The notes under the pieces were generated by a model. That model worked only from the letters and a program-made list of their open reading frames with translations, was not told the origin of the DNA and searched no databases. This document shows positions 21,606 through 33,588 of a stretch of DNA of 64,000 nucleotides, one piece after another (position 1 is the stretch's first letter; every line of letters begins with the position of its first letter). The position numbers and the translations under genes were made by a program. This DNA comes from Apium graveolens. Taxonomy: Eukaryota > Streptophyta > Magnoliopsida > Apiales > Apiaceae. Location of the stretch: positions 1-64,000 of the forward strand of contig NW_027420823.1 of assembly GCF_009905375.1 (NCBI RefSeq), read 5' to 3'.

Positions 21606-23748
21606 TAATAATAGTTGAAAAGATAGTTTAACTTTTCAACAAAAAATCAATAAATTCCCAGGTCGACACCATTAATAAAGTAGCGTAAATAATAATAGTT
21701 CTAAATAAGCACCAAAAAATGTGACGTCCAGATAATAACTTTGATTCAATAGTACACATACCTTTGATTATTCTTTTTAAAAAAAAAATTAGAATAAAGT
21801 AAGTCGAACAATGTCATGGAAGCCAAAATTGGTACAGTGAAGAAAAATAACACTTAGGTACAAATACTTTCTAGAAAACATAATTAGGAAATGATCAATG
21901 CCAAAGCAATGTGTTAAGCTAAAGTTTTGTGCATATAAATAAATTTGATGAAAATAAAAGGGTTTTTCACAATTGTGATATAGATTCTGAGAATCATCAT
22001 CGATGGTGATATGTTTGTAATGAAAAGAGGAAGCGTAAGTGTATCTCGGAATCACTTAATTTTGTTAAAAAACTTTTTAGGTTCACTATAATCAATTCAG
22101 TGGATCGTTACTAGATTGGTCAAAATAGAAGTATTTTTAAACTATGCACTCATGGAAGTAGTTTTTATTCGTTCCCTTTCTGATGGTGAGTAAGTGTCGT
22201 ACAACTTATATAGGAGGTGTGCATATATATATATTGACCCAGACTTGAATTACCATGTACTTTCACCAGAATTTCTTGGCGAACCCAGGAAAACTTATTA
22301 CACGGGTACTCGGCTAAAAAATACTTCCATTATTAATGTTCGGGTAAAGACTTAATGACTTGATCACATGGATAGACCCTAAGCAACTTTTTTTACCCAA
22401 TAAGTAATTTTGAGATACAATCATATTTCTTCTTTCGATTATCGATATCGTAATATATATTTCACTCCTAGAATCCATATTATATTTAACTATGACACCG
22501 ATCTTTCCATAAAATATATTACTACACAAAAGTCCCGATCTCATTATTTTGGAACTAAATTCTTATACAAATTTATGTCATATCTTTATAAAATTATTTT
22601 ATATAGTAGCTATAAAGTGAAAATTCGTAATAAACTGTTAAAGAAAATAAAAATGTACTATAAATAAAATTCTAGTGATTGGACATTTATAATTTTATAA
22701 TTCTAGGTCTAAAGTTTAAAGAGGTTGAATGGTTTGAGTAATCATTGAGAAAAATAGGAAGGTAGAGTGTTTTTAGTACTATTAAGAAGTAGCAGACTCA
22801 TTTTTGATTGACGGTGGTTGAAAATATTCTACTACACCGTTAAATATGATTATACTAGCATTCTTATCTTATTAACACTAAAAATGATCAAAATATACTT
22901 CTCCATCCTCACTCATACTAAAAAAAACATAATAAAAGTGAAATGAAACACTAAAACTAAACATAATTTAATTAATTATTAATAAGAAAATTACAAACTG
23001 ATCTTCATCTCTAAAAAGATGAATCTCCCTCATAAATCTAATATTTATATTTACATCATTGTCCTTTTACTCATTTCATACCCATAAGCGCGTAGCCTTT
23101 CCTTTCGCAATTATAGGTGGCCACCACGCACGAACACTTTTAGTGGCTGTAGATGAGACATCAAAGTGTTGATCCTTACTTTACTCATCTAGTGTTGTCT
23201 ACATTATAGACCAAACAAATATTAAACCTTAAACTACTTGTATTGTACTACAATTACATACTTTGTATTGTAGTATAATATCAGGCAATATTATCAATAA
23301 AAAATACATAGTTCTACACTGATGCAATTATTTAACATGTTTGATTGGTGTACTTAGAATATTTTCTGACTTATCTAATTTTTTACATCCAAACATAATC
23401 ATATACAAATTATAATATCCTAATTTTTTTCCTTCATTGTATTTTATCCACTCATCTCATTTCTTTCTCATATAGTGCATATCTGTCCCACTCCCTCCCT
23501 CTCTCTCTGTGCCTATATATATTTTACATATCGACATTATAATGGATATAATTAAATAAGGTCATGTAAGTATGTTCAGAGAATCACAGTGTATATACAT
23601 ACACATGCTTATGAGAGAGAGGAATGAAGAGAGAGAGAGAGAGATTATAAATTATGATTGTGCTCAGAGGAAGCATGTGATTTTGCGATTGACTTGTGAT
23701 CTATTTTTGGGAGATATTATTTTATGATTTTAAAGTGTTTATAGGCAC
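21606..23748. other. AT-rich intergenic sequence with microsatellites
   Basis: No gene is recognised. A CT-rich microsatellite lies near 23490-23510 and a GA microsatellite at 23613-23643. Confidence 0.5.
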
Positions 23749-24010
23749 TGTTAGAAATCATACATGTATCTTGATAATTAGCAAAATATATAACATAATT
23801 TTGTTAAGTATCTTTGTAGCCTTCAATGGCTAATCAACCTAAGGGATGGCTATTGAACGAGTAGTCAATCAACTGATGAGATTTTCGTAACATTTTTTAT
23901 GAGATTCTTGTGATAGATAGTGATGGTGTTATTTATTTAGAGATCATGATGACTCAATAGAAAAACGGGAATTGGATGACTAATTGTAAATATATGATGT
24001 AATGTAATTC
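23749..24010 (+). mobile_element. Possible Copia LTR fragment
   Basis: TGTTAGAAATCATACATG followed by TTGATAATTAGCAAAATATA resembles the start of plant Copia LTRs of the SIRE/Maximus kind. No second LTR, primer site or coding region was found nearby. It abuts the truncated end of the minus-strand Gypsy gag. Confidence 0.3.
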
Positions 24011-24011
24011 T

Positions 24012-25757
24012 AATTAAGTTGGTCCTGCAAAGATCATGTTGATCACCGGGCCTCGTTGTTGGTGGTTTCGCCCCTGATCATCTTGATCCTTCCTTCGTTC
24101 ATTAATTTTTTCTCTCTCATTATTGTTCATTTCTACCCACTCACCATCTCCAGTATACATACTCAATCTTCCTTTTCGAATAAGGAACTCAATCTGGTCT
24201 TTCAACTATCGGTACTCATTGGTGTAATGGCCAGCATCCTTGTGAGATCAAAAATAGTATCTTGTATCCAACTTGGCAAAATCATCCTTCAAAGGCTTTG
24301 GCCAGGAACATCTCTATCCCTTTCAATTTCAATCAGGATCTGACTCTTAGGAGAATTCAGTCTAGCATATTTAGTGAATTTTTTCTTGGGTCCACCCTTC
24401 TTTGGTGATGAATCAAAATTTGTGTTAGCCCGAGGATACTTATCCTTTATGTTACAATTCTGGTATGTTTTATGCTTCTTTCCACCAGTGGGGTTGTTAT
24501 TTACCACTGTCTTATTCATACTTTCCTCAACTTGGATATACTTTCCTGCTCTACTTTAGAGTTGTAGTGTGTTCTCTAGTGGTCGTTTTGCTAGAGACAT
24601 TTTAAAGAACATATCCTTGGTCCCTTGGTGCAAAGTAATCTTGGCCATTTTATAATTAAGATCCGGGACCTTTAATCCTCTTCTGTGAAATGATTCAAGT
24701 AGTCCCTAAGGGATTCCTTTGCTCCATTCACAATGTATATAAGAGAAGCCGAACTTTTCGTATGCACCTTCTTGCTGATGAATTATTGGATGAAAGCCTG
24801 ATTTAATTCTCTGGAGGATCTAATCAAATTCAGGGGAAAATAGTTATACTACCTTTGGGCCATCCCCGATAAGGTTTGAGGAAAAACCCGATATTTAATA
24901 GCAACATCAGTGCATTAGAGAAAGTGCTGACATGATTTTCCGGATCCCCAGTCCCATCATAGGCTTTTATGGTGAGCATCTTGGACTTCCTTGTGATATT
25001 GGTATTCATGATCTCCGCTGTAAAAGGTGGCGTTTCCTCGAGGGAAATTCGTTATTTTTCTTCTGAGAGTGTCCTCCAAGTCGATGACTTGAGTAACTCC
25101 TCTAGTTCCTCTAGCTTGATTTGTTCAAGGTGGCTGTTTAGCCTAACTAATCTACATATCTCTCTTAAGCCTTAGGATTTCTGCTTCATGAGCACGTATC
25201 CTTTTACCAAAAGTCTGGGATGTTATCCCTTGAGTTTTCTAAAGCTCAGGGCACCTACCTATAACGGGCTCGGGGTGCCTACATCTAACGGGCTCTTTGT
25301 CTCCACGTCTCCTCCTATGATGAGCATCCTCGTCAGTTGATTCTCCGCTATCCTCAGTTGTATAGGGTCTAGGAACATCTCGTTCATTATTGATTGGTGG
25401 AAGACCTCTATTATAATTAGGATCATTCCTTGGTTGCAATTGAGGCATCAGGGGCAGCCTGCTTCCTCCAGTCTCAAAGTATAATGGCATCCCATAGGTG
25501 GTGTTTATTGTCCTATGGTGCACAACACTTGATATCTCAAAACCCGTAGATTGTACCCCAAAGGAGCATTCAGAGTTGAGTTTTGAGGATTCGCCCTAGA
25601 GTCGGGATTTGTTGAGATCCATATTGGGGTATGATAGGATTCGCCGTCCCTTGAAAGTAGGTGGGTGAGGTGGAATCTTAATGGAAGATGAGATTGTTTG
25701 AGTAGTTCCAGTTGATACTTTTTCGGGAACGTTATTTCTGCTTTGTATGGTTACCAT
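24012..25757 (-). pseudogene. Gypsy-type Gag pseudogene, minus strand (unit 1)
   Basis: Reading leftward from an ATG at 25757, the frame starts MVTIQSRNNVPEKVS and passes through degraded Gag in several frames. The recognisable conserved order is a retrotransposon Gag core (KVPDLNYKMAKITLHQGT, then MSLAKRPLENTLQL, about 24720-24560), an RNA-binding lysine-rich segment (KYARLNSPKSQILIEIE, about 24380-24330), a decayed zinc-knuckle-like SHKDAGH (about 24245), KDQIEFLIRKGRLS (about 24200) and GPVINMIFAGPT at the end. This is the usual layout of a Ty3/Gypsy Gag just before protease. Protease, RT and integrase are missing. Stops and frameshifts make it non-functional. Confidence 0.75.
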
Positions 25758-25770
25758 GGTTGATGTCTTC

Positions 25771-25788
25771 TTCTCACAGATGATGCCA
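25771..25788 (-). other. Decayed primer binding site of the minus-strand Gypsy remnant
   Basis: The complement reads TGGCATCATCTGTGAGAA. It matches the common plant Gypsy site TGGCGCCGTCTGTGGGAA, with C-to-T/G-to-A type changes at CpG and CNG positions, as expected from methylation decay. Confidence 0.65.
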
Positions 25789-26499
25789 AATTTTATGGGT
25801 AAAAACTAGTTTGTAATCAATGCTAGGGTTCCTGAGCTCAAGGCCCTTGATTGACTGCTCTCATAGTTCGTGACTCAAATCTGCCTTCACAAGAGGCGCA
25901 CCTTACTCTATGCCAAAATCAAGCCAAAAAATAGTTTTAATCTATGGGGTGAGACCCCTTATATTGGCATGGATAATCCTGAATTAGGTTCGGGCTAGGA
26001 GACTTGGTCAACAAGTCTCAGATTTAGATTGGACTTTGGACTCCAAGAATACAGGAAGTTGATTCTTTGTCCTTTCAGGTTACTTGGAGGCAAAACTCTA
26101 AGGAATTATACCCTCAATAGAATATTATTTAATAGTTGATTTTCACAATATTTATTATTTAAAAAATAATAAATATTTAGGGTTTCAGAATTTATTTAAT
26201 GTGCTTTTCTTATGGACCATATTAAGTCTAATTAATACAATATTAATTATGTAATTCTGGTTTATTTTAATCCTTATCAATACATATATATATACACTAA
26301 GAATGTTTTTTATAAATTACATATTGTGTTTCTAAAAAATTAAATTCTATTATTTATTTCTATAAAATGTTTAATTTAATTTCTTAAAATTGCTATAAAA
26401 TGTTTAATTTAATTTCTTGAAATTGCTTATTTCACAAAAAATAGAATCTAAATTAGTTATAAAGTTCAAACTTTGAATGATTCTTGTTGACTTTTAACA
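25789..26499 (-). repeat. LTR of the minus-strand Gypsy remnant
   Basis: On the complement it runs from TGTTAAAAGTCAACAAGAATC (26499) to ACCCATAAAA next to the primer site, about 710 bp. A diverged second copy follows at 26700-27192. Confidence 0.6.
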
Positions 26500-26502
26500 A
26501 TT

Positions 26503-27192
26503 ATAGTCTCAGAGTATAATGGCATCCCATATGTGGGGTTTATTGGCCTATGGTGTATCACAGTTGACATCTCAAAACCCGTAGATTGTGCAACCAATGC
26601 AACGTTCAGAATCCAGTTTTAGGGTTCACCCCTAGAGTGGGTGTGGTGGAATCTCAATGGCGGATGAGATTGTTTGAGTAATTCCAATTGATGCTCCTTC
26701 ACGAACGTTATTTCCGCTTTATGTGGTTACCATGGTTGAGGGTAAAAACTAAGTTGTAATTAATGCTAGGGTTCGTGAGCTCTAGGCTCTTGATTGATTG
26801 TTCTCGTGTTTCGTGACTCAAATCAGACTTCACAAGATGCATACATTGCTCTATGCCAACGATCAACTCAAAAACGTAGTTCTCATTTGTGGAGTGAGAG
26901 ACCTTATATTGACTTGGCTAACCCTGAATTCGGTTAGAGTTAGGAGACTTGGTGAACAAGTCTCATACATAGATTGGACTTTGGGGTCTTGGAATGCTGA
27001 AAGTGATTCTTTGCTTCAATTCCTTAAATATATATATAGCTTTTTTTATAAATTACATCTTATGTTTCTAAAAAATTAAATTATATGTTTAATTTAATTT
27101 CCTAAAAATGCATATTTTATAAAAAATTAGAATTTAAATTCGGTATCAAAGTTCAAACTTTTAATGACTCTTGTTGACTTTTAATAATCAGT
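26503..27192 (-). repeat. Second, diverged Gypsy leader plus LTR copy in tandem
   Basis: Plus-strand AGTATAATGGCATCCCATA at 26513 repeats 25478. The following sequence tracks 25500-26490 with many substitutions and deletions, including loss of the primer-site segment. It ends at TTGACTTTTAATAATC (27192), equivalent to 26499. The remains therefore form two head-to-tail 5' ends of the same family. Confidence 0.65.
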
Positions 27193-28435
27193 TGCGCTCA
27201 TTACATCTTGAAATGACTCATATTCAAAATTTATCATTTGAATTGTGTTTTTAGATAACTAAATAAAATAGTGAACCTAATTAGGGGTGTTTTTGGTATT
27301 GCGGTTAAAAAGTATGCACGACATACTTTTTGTAACATTTCTCACAGTTGAATTTTTTTCTTTCCTTGTTTTTGAGGGAAGTGCATCTTCATACTAGTCA
27401 AATCTCCGAGAGCTCTTGCCGGATGGTGAAAGTCACAACTGCCTTGTGGGCAGATGTACAACATATCTTTCATGGATTTCCCGGAGAGTTCCTCGTCTTT
27501 CTTTAAAAAGCAAAAGCAACACTTGTTGGAGAAGCCATTATTGTATTAGAATATTATTGTAGTAGAATATTTAGATAGGTGAAATGGATTGTTGTTTACT
27601 TTCAGTTGAAATGTTAGCAATTTCTCATGACATATTGTGATATATATATAACATTTTGCAGGCTCCTATATTTTTCATTTTCAAATTTTTATTATTTTTG
27701 TCATTTATTATAGATTCTAGTTGATTGTCATATCTATTATTATCTTGCTTACTACTGGTTAGGTAGTATAACACTTTGGTATGAGTATAACAGTTTGTTA
27801 TGACTTTTAACAAAATTAATTAATAATATTGTTATAGAACAAATTTTATTATTTTTGTAATTTAATAAAGATTTCACTTGAATTGTGTATTTTATATAAG
27901 GTCGCATTTGTTGTACAAGGGTGAATTTTATCTTTATTATCTAACTTACAAAAATGATAAAAATATATTTGTTATACTTCAAAGTTTTGTATTTAAATCA
28001 TTTACTATAGATTTCACTTGGATTGTGTATCTTCCTTAAGGTAGGATATGTTGATCCATATTGGTGGGTTAGTACAAGAAATATGGCATTTATCGACATA
28101 AATTTCAGTTGGTAGAGCTGTATTCACAAATAACGTCCTATTGGATTGTCCTTGGATTTATTTACATTTTTGCCAATTTTTTCACCGACTGCCCCGGACT
28201 ACTTTACGTGTGCATGACATATGACGGGGCCCATCTGACATATCATGGGCCATGACCTGATATGGCAGTGCTACACGGTAATGGGGCTCATGGGCACGTG
28301 GCCTTACACCTCCCTACAATCGACTATTGCGACGCCCTCCAAATTCGGGATCTAGATTTAGGAATCAATAAGTGATAAACAATACTGTGATATGCACAAC
28401 AGAATAAATTAATAAATATGATCCGTGCATGCAAC
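27193..28435. other. AT-rich sequence with a short direct repeat
   Basis: No gene is recognised. A diverged direct repeat containing GATTTCACTTGAATTGTGTA (27872) and GATTTCACTTGGATTGTGTA (28010) lies about 138 bp apart. A GC-richer patch with repeated ATGGGCC/CATGGGCAC words is at 28205-28320. Confidence 0.45.
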
Positions 28436-28580
28436 TGGATCGATCACGGGTTATAATATGGGACAGGCACTACTGTAACCCATAAGTTATTAGAACCCAT
28501 AAGTCTATGGATCAATCACGGGGTATAATATGGGACAGGCACTAGTGTAACCCATAAGTTATTAGAACCCATAAGTCTAT
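28436..28580. repeat. Two-copy 72-bp tandem repeat (unit 1)
   Basis: TGGATCGATCACGGG to AACCCATAAGTCTA (28436-28507) is repeated at 28508-28580 with about three substitutions. Confidence 0.9.
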
Positions 28581-28889
28581 TTATTTTTACAAACTACTCC
28601 TAACACAAGTTTTGTGAAATTTAGGCACAGTGTCCATCAAATTCAAGCAACGGAATCCTATGAAATTATTATTATGCTGTTTTGTAAAGTAGTATGTACA
28701 ATAGTAATAGGATACATATGTTAGTATCCTATAGGTTACTCTAAACAATAACGAAGCAAACGTTATTTTCTTTATTCCATTTCATTGTGTATATAAACTA
28801 TATATATGAGCAGTAATGTTTTTATTTTGATTTTTACTATAATTAAAACTTCAAATGTAACTAACATTACGTTTTTAGTATAACTAACA

Positions 28890-29210
28890 AGAGAGAATTG
28901 CATTTTTCACCCCTTATATTTGGCAAAAACTCAATTTTGTATACCTATTTTCATAAATTGCAATTTGCATCCCCTTACTTTAAAATTCGCTTCAACATGC
29001 ACACTTTTTGCCTAATTTTTTAGCCTCAATTTCTGTCTCCAACAATATTTCTCATCTTTTCTCTTCAATAATAGATTATATATGTTGTTAAAGACAATAA
29101 TTTGGGCAAAAAATTGACAAAATTTGGCAAAAAGTGTGCAACTCGAAGCGGATTTAAAAGTAGGGGGATACAAACTGCAATTTACTAGAAAATATGTCAT
29201 TTTAATTGGA
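28890..29210. mobile_element. Fold-back/MITE-like element (unit 1)
   Basis: The left arm (about 28935-29015: GCAATTTGCATCCCCTTACT, TTCGCTTC, TGCACACTTTTT) is the reverse complement of the right arm (about 29128-29185: AAAAAGTGTGCA, GAAGCGGA, AGTAGGGGGATACAAACTGC), with some mismatches. The spacer is about 110 bp. The arms together would fold into a long hairpin. The superfamily is uncertain. Confidence 0.6.
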
Positions 29211-29695
29211 ACTAATAACCAACTCATCATTCCATATTAGCTTAATCAAGATATAATCTATTGGTCATATCTCTAAAACAAAATTTACTTATGCAATGTG
29301 TTAATATTTTTAACCAACAAAGTTAATTATTTTAAAACAGAATTATTCTCGCATCTCTTATATGAAAAAAAACCATAATAACACATAATATTCCATTAAT
29401 TTATCACATAATCCCATAAATACCTAAGAAAATTTGATGCAATGTAGTTACATTCAACTAATAAGTATTTCATAACTCCTTGTGATTTACAAAACCGACA
29501 TAATGTTGGGTCCAGTTTTTGGTCAAAAAAATTATATAAACTATAAATGTAAATAATTTAAATTTGTTATTTGTCAACTACAATTGTTATTTTTTATAAT
29601 AGTTTACAAATTATACAAAAGTCTATTATACTAGTTAGTAACATGTGTGAAGTACGGGCCTCAACTATAAAATATCAAATACTACATTTAAATCT
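29211..29695. other. AT-rich sequence, no feature seen
   Basis: No gene or clear repeat was recognised between the fold-back element and the LINE. Confidence 0.45.
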
Positions 29696-31570
29696 CTCTA
29701 ATGGCCTTTTGTTTTGGCTACTTTGGAAAAAATGGGATTCTCATCCCCTTTAATCTCTTGGATTAAAGCTTGCATTTGCACAACAAAGTTTTCTAGCAAA
29801 CTTAATGGCATTATTCACGGTTATTTTGATGGTGCGCAAGGAATTAGCCAAGGTGATCCTTTGTCGCCTTATCTCTTCACTATATGCATCAATGTTCTCT
29901 GTTGTTTATTAAAGCCAAAGCTTCCTGCCTTCAAATATCATTGGAAATGCAAGCACTTGTTCCTCTATGAGTGGGCTTCAGCCAAGCATTCACAAAAGCA
30001 ATAGTTTTTTCTGCAATGCTTCCCCCGAGTTTTTTAATTGGTTTGATAATGATTTTGCTATTCCCAGAGGGTGTCTACCAGTTAAGTTTCTTGGGGTGAC
30101 TTCAATTTCTGGTCAGTTGTGCTTGAATGACTGCATTCCCCTGATTGATAAAATCCCTTCTAGAATTTATAATTAGACTTCACTGCTACTCTCTTTTGCT
30201 GGAAGAGTTCGCCTAATAAACTCTGTTCTACATGCTATCGAGGCCTATTGGTGCAACCATTTTTTGCTTCCAACAGCGGTTCATGCACATATCCAATCTT
30301 TGTTGACTCATTTTTTTGTGGAGGAGTAATATTAATCAGAAAGGTGGTGCTAAAATACCTTGGAGAATAGTTTGTCTCCCTAAGGAGGAAGGGGGCCTTG
30401 GTGTTAAAAATATGGTGGATTCAAATCGAGCTCAAATTATAGGTCACTTACTCAAGGTTGTCACGAAAAACTCTAATTTGTGGTCTACTTGGGTTAATGC
30501 TACTCTTCTTTGTAACAAACATTTATGGACCATAAAAATTCCTCCTGACTCATCCTGGATCTGGAAAAAGGTTCTCAAACTTCGTAACATTGTATTGTAG
30601 TTCATCACCTATGACATAGGGAATGGATGCAATACTTCGTTGTGATTTGATCCTTGGTGGGAAGGAGTCTGTCTTGTATCTACTTTGACATCTCCCATCA
30701 TTCATCAATGTGGTCTTTCAAGTAATGCTACTGTTGGTGTGCTGCTTCAAACTGGTCATTGGGCGTTGCCAACTCCCAAATCTAGACATCATCACGTGGA
30801 TCCTCTCCTAACGCAATGGCTTGAACATTTTTCCTTTCCGGTTGTGCGTGTTCATAGAGAAGAGAGGATACTTTGGGCAGGCATTCATGCTGTCAAGATA
30901 AAGACATGGAATATTTGGGATTCTATCAGAAATAGGGGAACTGAGATAAGTTGGGCTCCCGCGGTTTGGCACAAACTCACAATCTATCGTTATGCGCACC
31001 ACCAATGGGTGGCTTGTCACGGGCGTCTCCCTACGCTTGCGCGCCTTGCTCATTTTGGCATTGCTTTTTCTCAAATTTGTTACTTGTGTATAGGAGGTCT
31101 CGAGACGGACAATCACCTTCTTAGACATTGTCCAACAGTGCTTTCGTACTTCGGAAAATTTGTACTCTCTTGCATGTGCACATTTTGGGTGACTCTTGGC
31201 TTCACTGTCTGTTGTTAGTTTTACAGATTGAAGACAGGCTACTTCGTACGCTTTCTTTATATTGCCTTCAGATCTTTTGTTATCATATTTGGAGGGAAAA
31301 AAACGCACGGGCTCATGATAAAAGCTGTTTTGGGTCTCAACAACTTTTTGATGGGATCGTGGTTGATTTCAAAGCAAAATTAGCTAGTTCTTTATAGTTC
31401 TCTAAACTAGTTTCTACTAGGCCTGAGTATATTTTTTAATTGCTTTCTATCTTCAATCTGCTTGTAGATTGATTATAGATAGTCCCCTTTATGGCCTGTC
31501 ATAGAGCTTGGGTATATCCCTTGTTTTTCATAGTTTCTACAATATATACATACTTAGCAAAAAAAAAAAA
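29696..31570 (+). mobile_element. 5'-truncated LINE (plant L1-type) with poly-A tail, unit 1
   Basis: The element begins inside the reverse transcriptase (LATLEKMGFSSPLISWIKAC, about 29712). It keeps the RT motif GISQGDPLSPYLF (about 29841), SGLQPSIHKSNSFFCN (about 29970), and the downstream thumb-like segment with PWRIVCLPKEEGGLGVKN (about 30358). A C-terminal zinc-binding RT-associated domain (zf-RVT) lies at about 30955-31140 (WHKLTIYRYAHHQWVACHGR, then CYLCIGGLETDNHLLRHC). The FADD catalytic region between about 29945 and 29970 is deleted and the frame shifts repeatedly. It ends in a 12-base poly-A (31559-31570). It is a dead fragment, and no target duplication was confirmed. Confidence 0.88.
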
Positions 31571-33297
31571 CTCTCCAACATAATATTATTAAGACTCGAA
31601 AAACAAAAGATCACGAAAACTTATCATATTAAAGCGGTTTGTTTATAAATACTCGTTAACGACATATACTTTTTAATTACTATACTGAGATCATTCCTCG
31701 GAATACTAGCAATTTAAAGTGTTTTACTCTACAAAATTTATTAAATACTATAAAGTGTGAATAGCAATAAATAATATTTAATTATAGGTAGTCATAATAA
31801 TTAAATCCAAGTGAAATTATAGAAGATACATTACAAATAATATTTTTTTTAATTACATTATTGCAAAGAATCAAAATATGGTGAAATTATTAATAAGCAT
31901 TATTAAAAGTGTATAATAAGTAAATCTTATTTAACTATGTATAGTCATGCCAAATTGAAATCTAAGTAAAATCATAAAAGTTAAATTATAAATAAATTTT
32001 ATGTAGGTTATGGGGAATCGAACCATGTTAAAATTAAATAATTGAAAATTATATCAATAAATTTTGAATAAAAACGTAGTTGTGGGGAATCAAACTCGCG
32101 GTTATAATGAGAGTCTTAATAAATTGTTGTGTTCCATTTAAAGAGTGTATTACTTATTAAAAAATTGTATATAAAAAATAAAGTGTAAATAAAATAGAAG
32201 TCAATTCGTCACACTATTATTATAACCAAAAGTCACCAAAATCTACAAAGAAAAATAGTCAAGTAAGTAGTTATGATTTAGTGATATAAAATTTAAAATA
32301 TATATATATAAATATCTAATAAGTACCAAAATTTAGTAATTTGTTACTTTTGATATGTTTACGTTCCAATAAATTATGGCTTATTTGTTTATAAAAATTA
32401 AATAGTACAGGTTAAAAAACAAAATCTAAAAAAAAGTATGTCAATATGTGTTAGTACTTGGATGAACACTAACTACTATAAAATAAAGTCTACAATTCAT
32501 TTCGTGTTAGTACTTATAATTTAATAACATAAATTTTTAAAATATATATATATAATTATATGGTGAGTACCAAATTTGGTACTTTAGTAATTTTGTATTT
32601 CAATCAAAGATGATTTCATTTATTAATAAAAGTATGGAATTAATATTACTTAATATTTATATTTCTTTTTTTCAATATAAATTGTTTAATAGTACTTAAT
32701 TATTGATATGAAGTTATTTTTAAAATAAAAATAATTATCTTAGAAGAATTAGAGGAAAAGAAGGAGAACTGATTTTGAACAATAAAGTAAGGCAGATGCT
32801 TAACCATCTAACTCGTTATAATAAGAAAGACAAACAATACGGTCAAATACTCCTCGTATACGGTATATTTGACTTGTTTATAATATAAAAAGGTTAATTA
32901 TTGATAAGAAGTTGTTTTTTAAATTAAAATAATCACTTTTTAATATTATTTGTTTAACTTTTTTAATATAGTTTGTTTAATATTACTTAATTATTGATAA
33001 AAAATTATCTTTGAAATTAAAATATTTATCTTTTTTCAGTATAATTTGTTTAATATCGCTCCTTAAAAATGTTTTTCTATATAATAAAAGTAAAGAGTTG
33101 CTTAGATGAAAATTAACTGATAGAAAATAAAGTCTGCAGAGAATTGAAGTTGTTAATAGTTGAGATTTAATAATATTATCATATTTTAAAAACAATTATA
33201 TGGTCATGATACTAATTGATAGAGGACAAAGTCAATTTGTGTTAACAGTTGTACCAAATTTGGTAATTCAATATTTTGATAATAAAGAGTATAGATG
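31571..33297. other. Very AT-rich intergenic sequence
   Basis: No gene is recognised. Short motifs such as GGTACCAAATTTGGTA-like words and repeated ATATATATATAA tracts occur (32300, 32545). Two stretches at 32020 and 32085 resemble the T-arm of tRNA genes but have no cloverleaf. Confidence 0.5.
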
Positions 33298-33545
33298 GCT
33301 CCAAAAGGGGCTTCAAAAGGTTCTCTTCAAATCGCAGACGAAAAAACCACCAAACATAAAAGGGAAATTATGTTTTTAATAGTTGAAGATGAGGTCTTGT
33401 ACTATAACCCACTTCGAAAAACTCAACTTATTATAAATTATGAATTATAAAAAATCCATTATATGTCACTCCAAAAGGTCCTCTTTAACCCCAAAGCCCA
33501 GTTAACAAGTCACCAAACATAGAAGGTAATTTATTTTTATGAGAT
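33298..33545. repeat. Diverged direct repeat upstream of the Gypsy LTR
   Basis: GGCTCCAAAAGGGGCTTCAA with ACCACCAAACATAAAAGG (33296-33362) recurs in diverged form as CACTCCAAAAGGTCCTC with TCACCAAACATAGAAGG (33467-33527). Confidence 0.55.
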
Positions 33546-33588
33546 TCTAGTCTAATAGTCAAAGAAGTTGAGTTCGTGTTGTATAGCA

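Noticed and set aside
23487..23645. CT and GA microsatellites as arms of a transposon
   Set aside because: They are simple-sequence tracts. Complementarity is trivial and no defined ends are visible.
30808..31308. 166-residue minus-strand frame
   Set aside because: It lies opposite the LINE zf-RVT region, whose plus-strand motifs are clear.
29690..31590. Target-site duplication for the LINE
   Set aside because: The sequences CTCTCTAATG and CTCTCCAACA at the two ends are only partly similar. I could not call a duplication.
32015..32125. tRNA-like T-arm words (GGGGAATCGAACC and GGGGAATCAAACTCG) suggesting tRNA genes or SINEs
   Set aside because: No acceptor stem, anticodon arm or A box could be placed around them, and no SINE tail was found.
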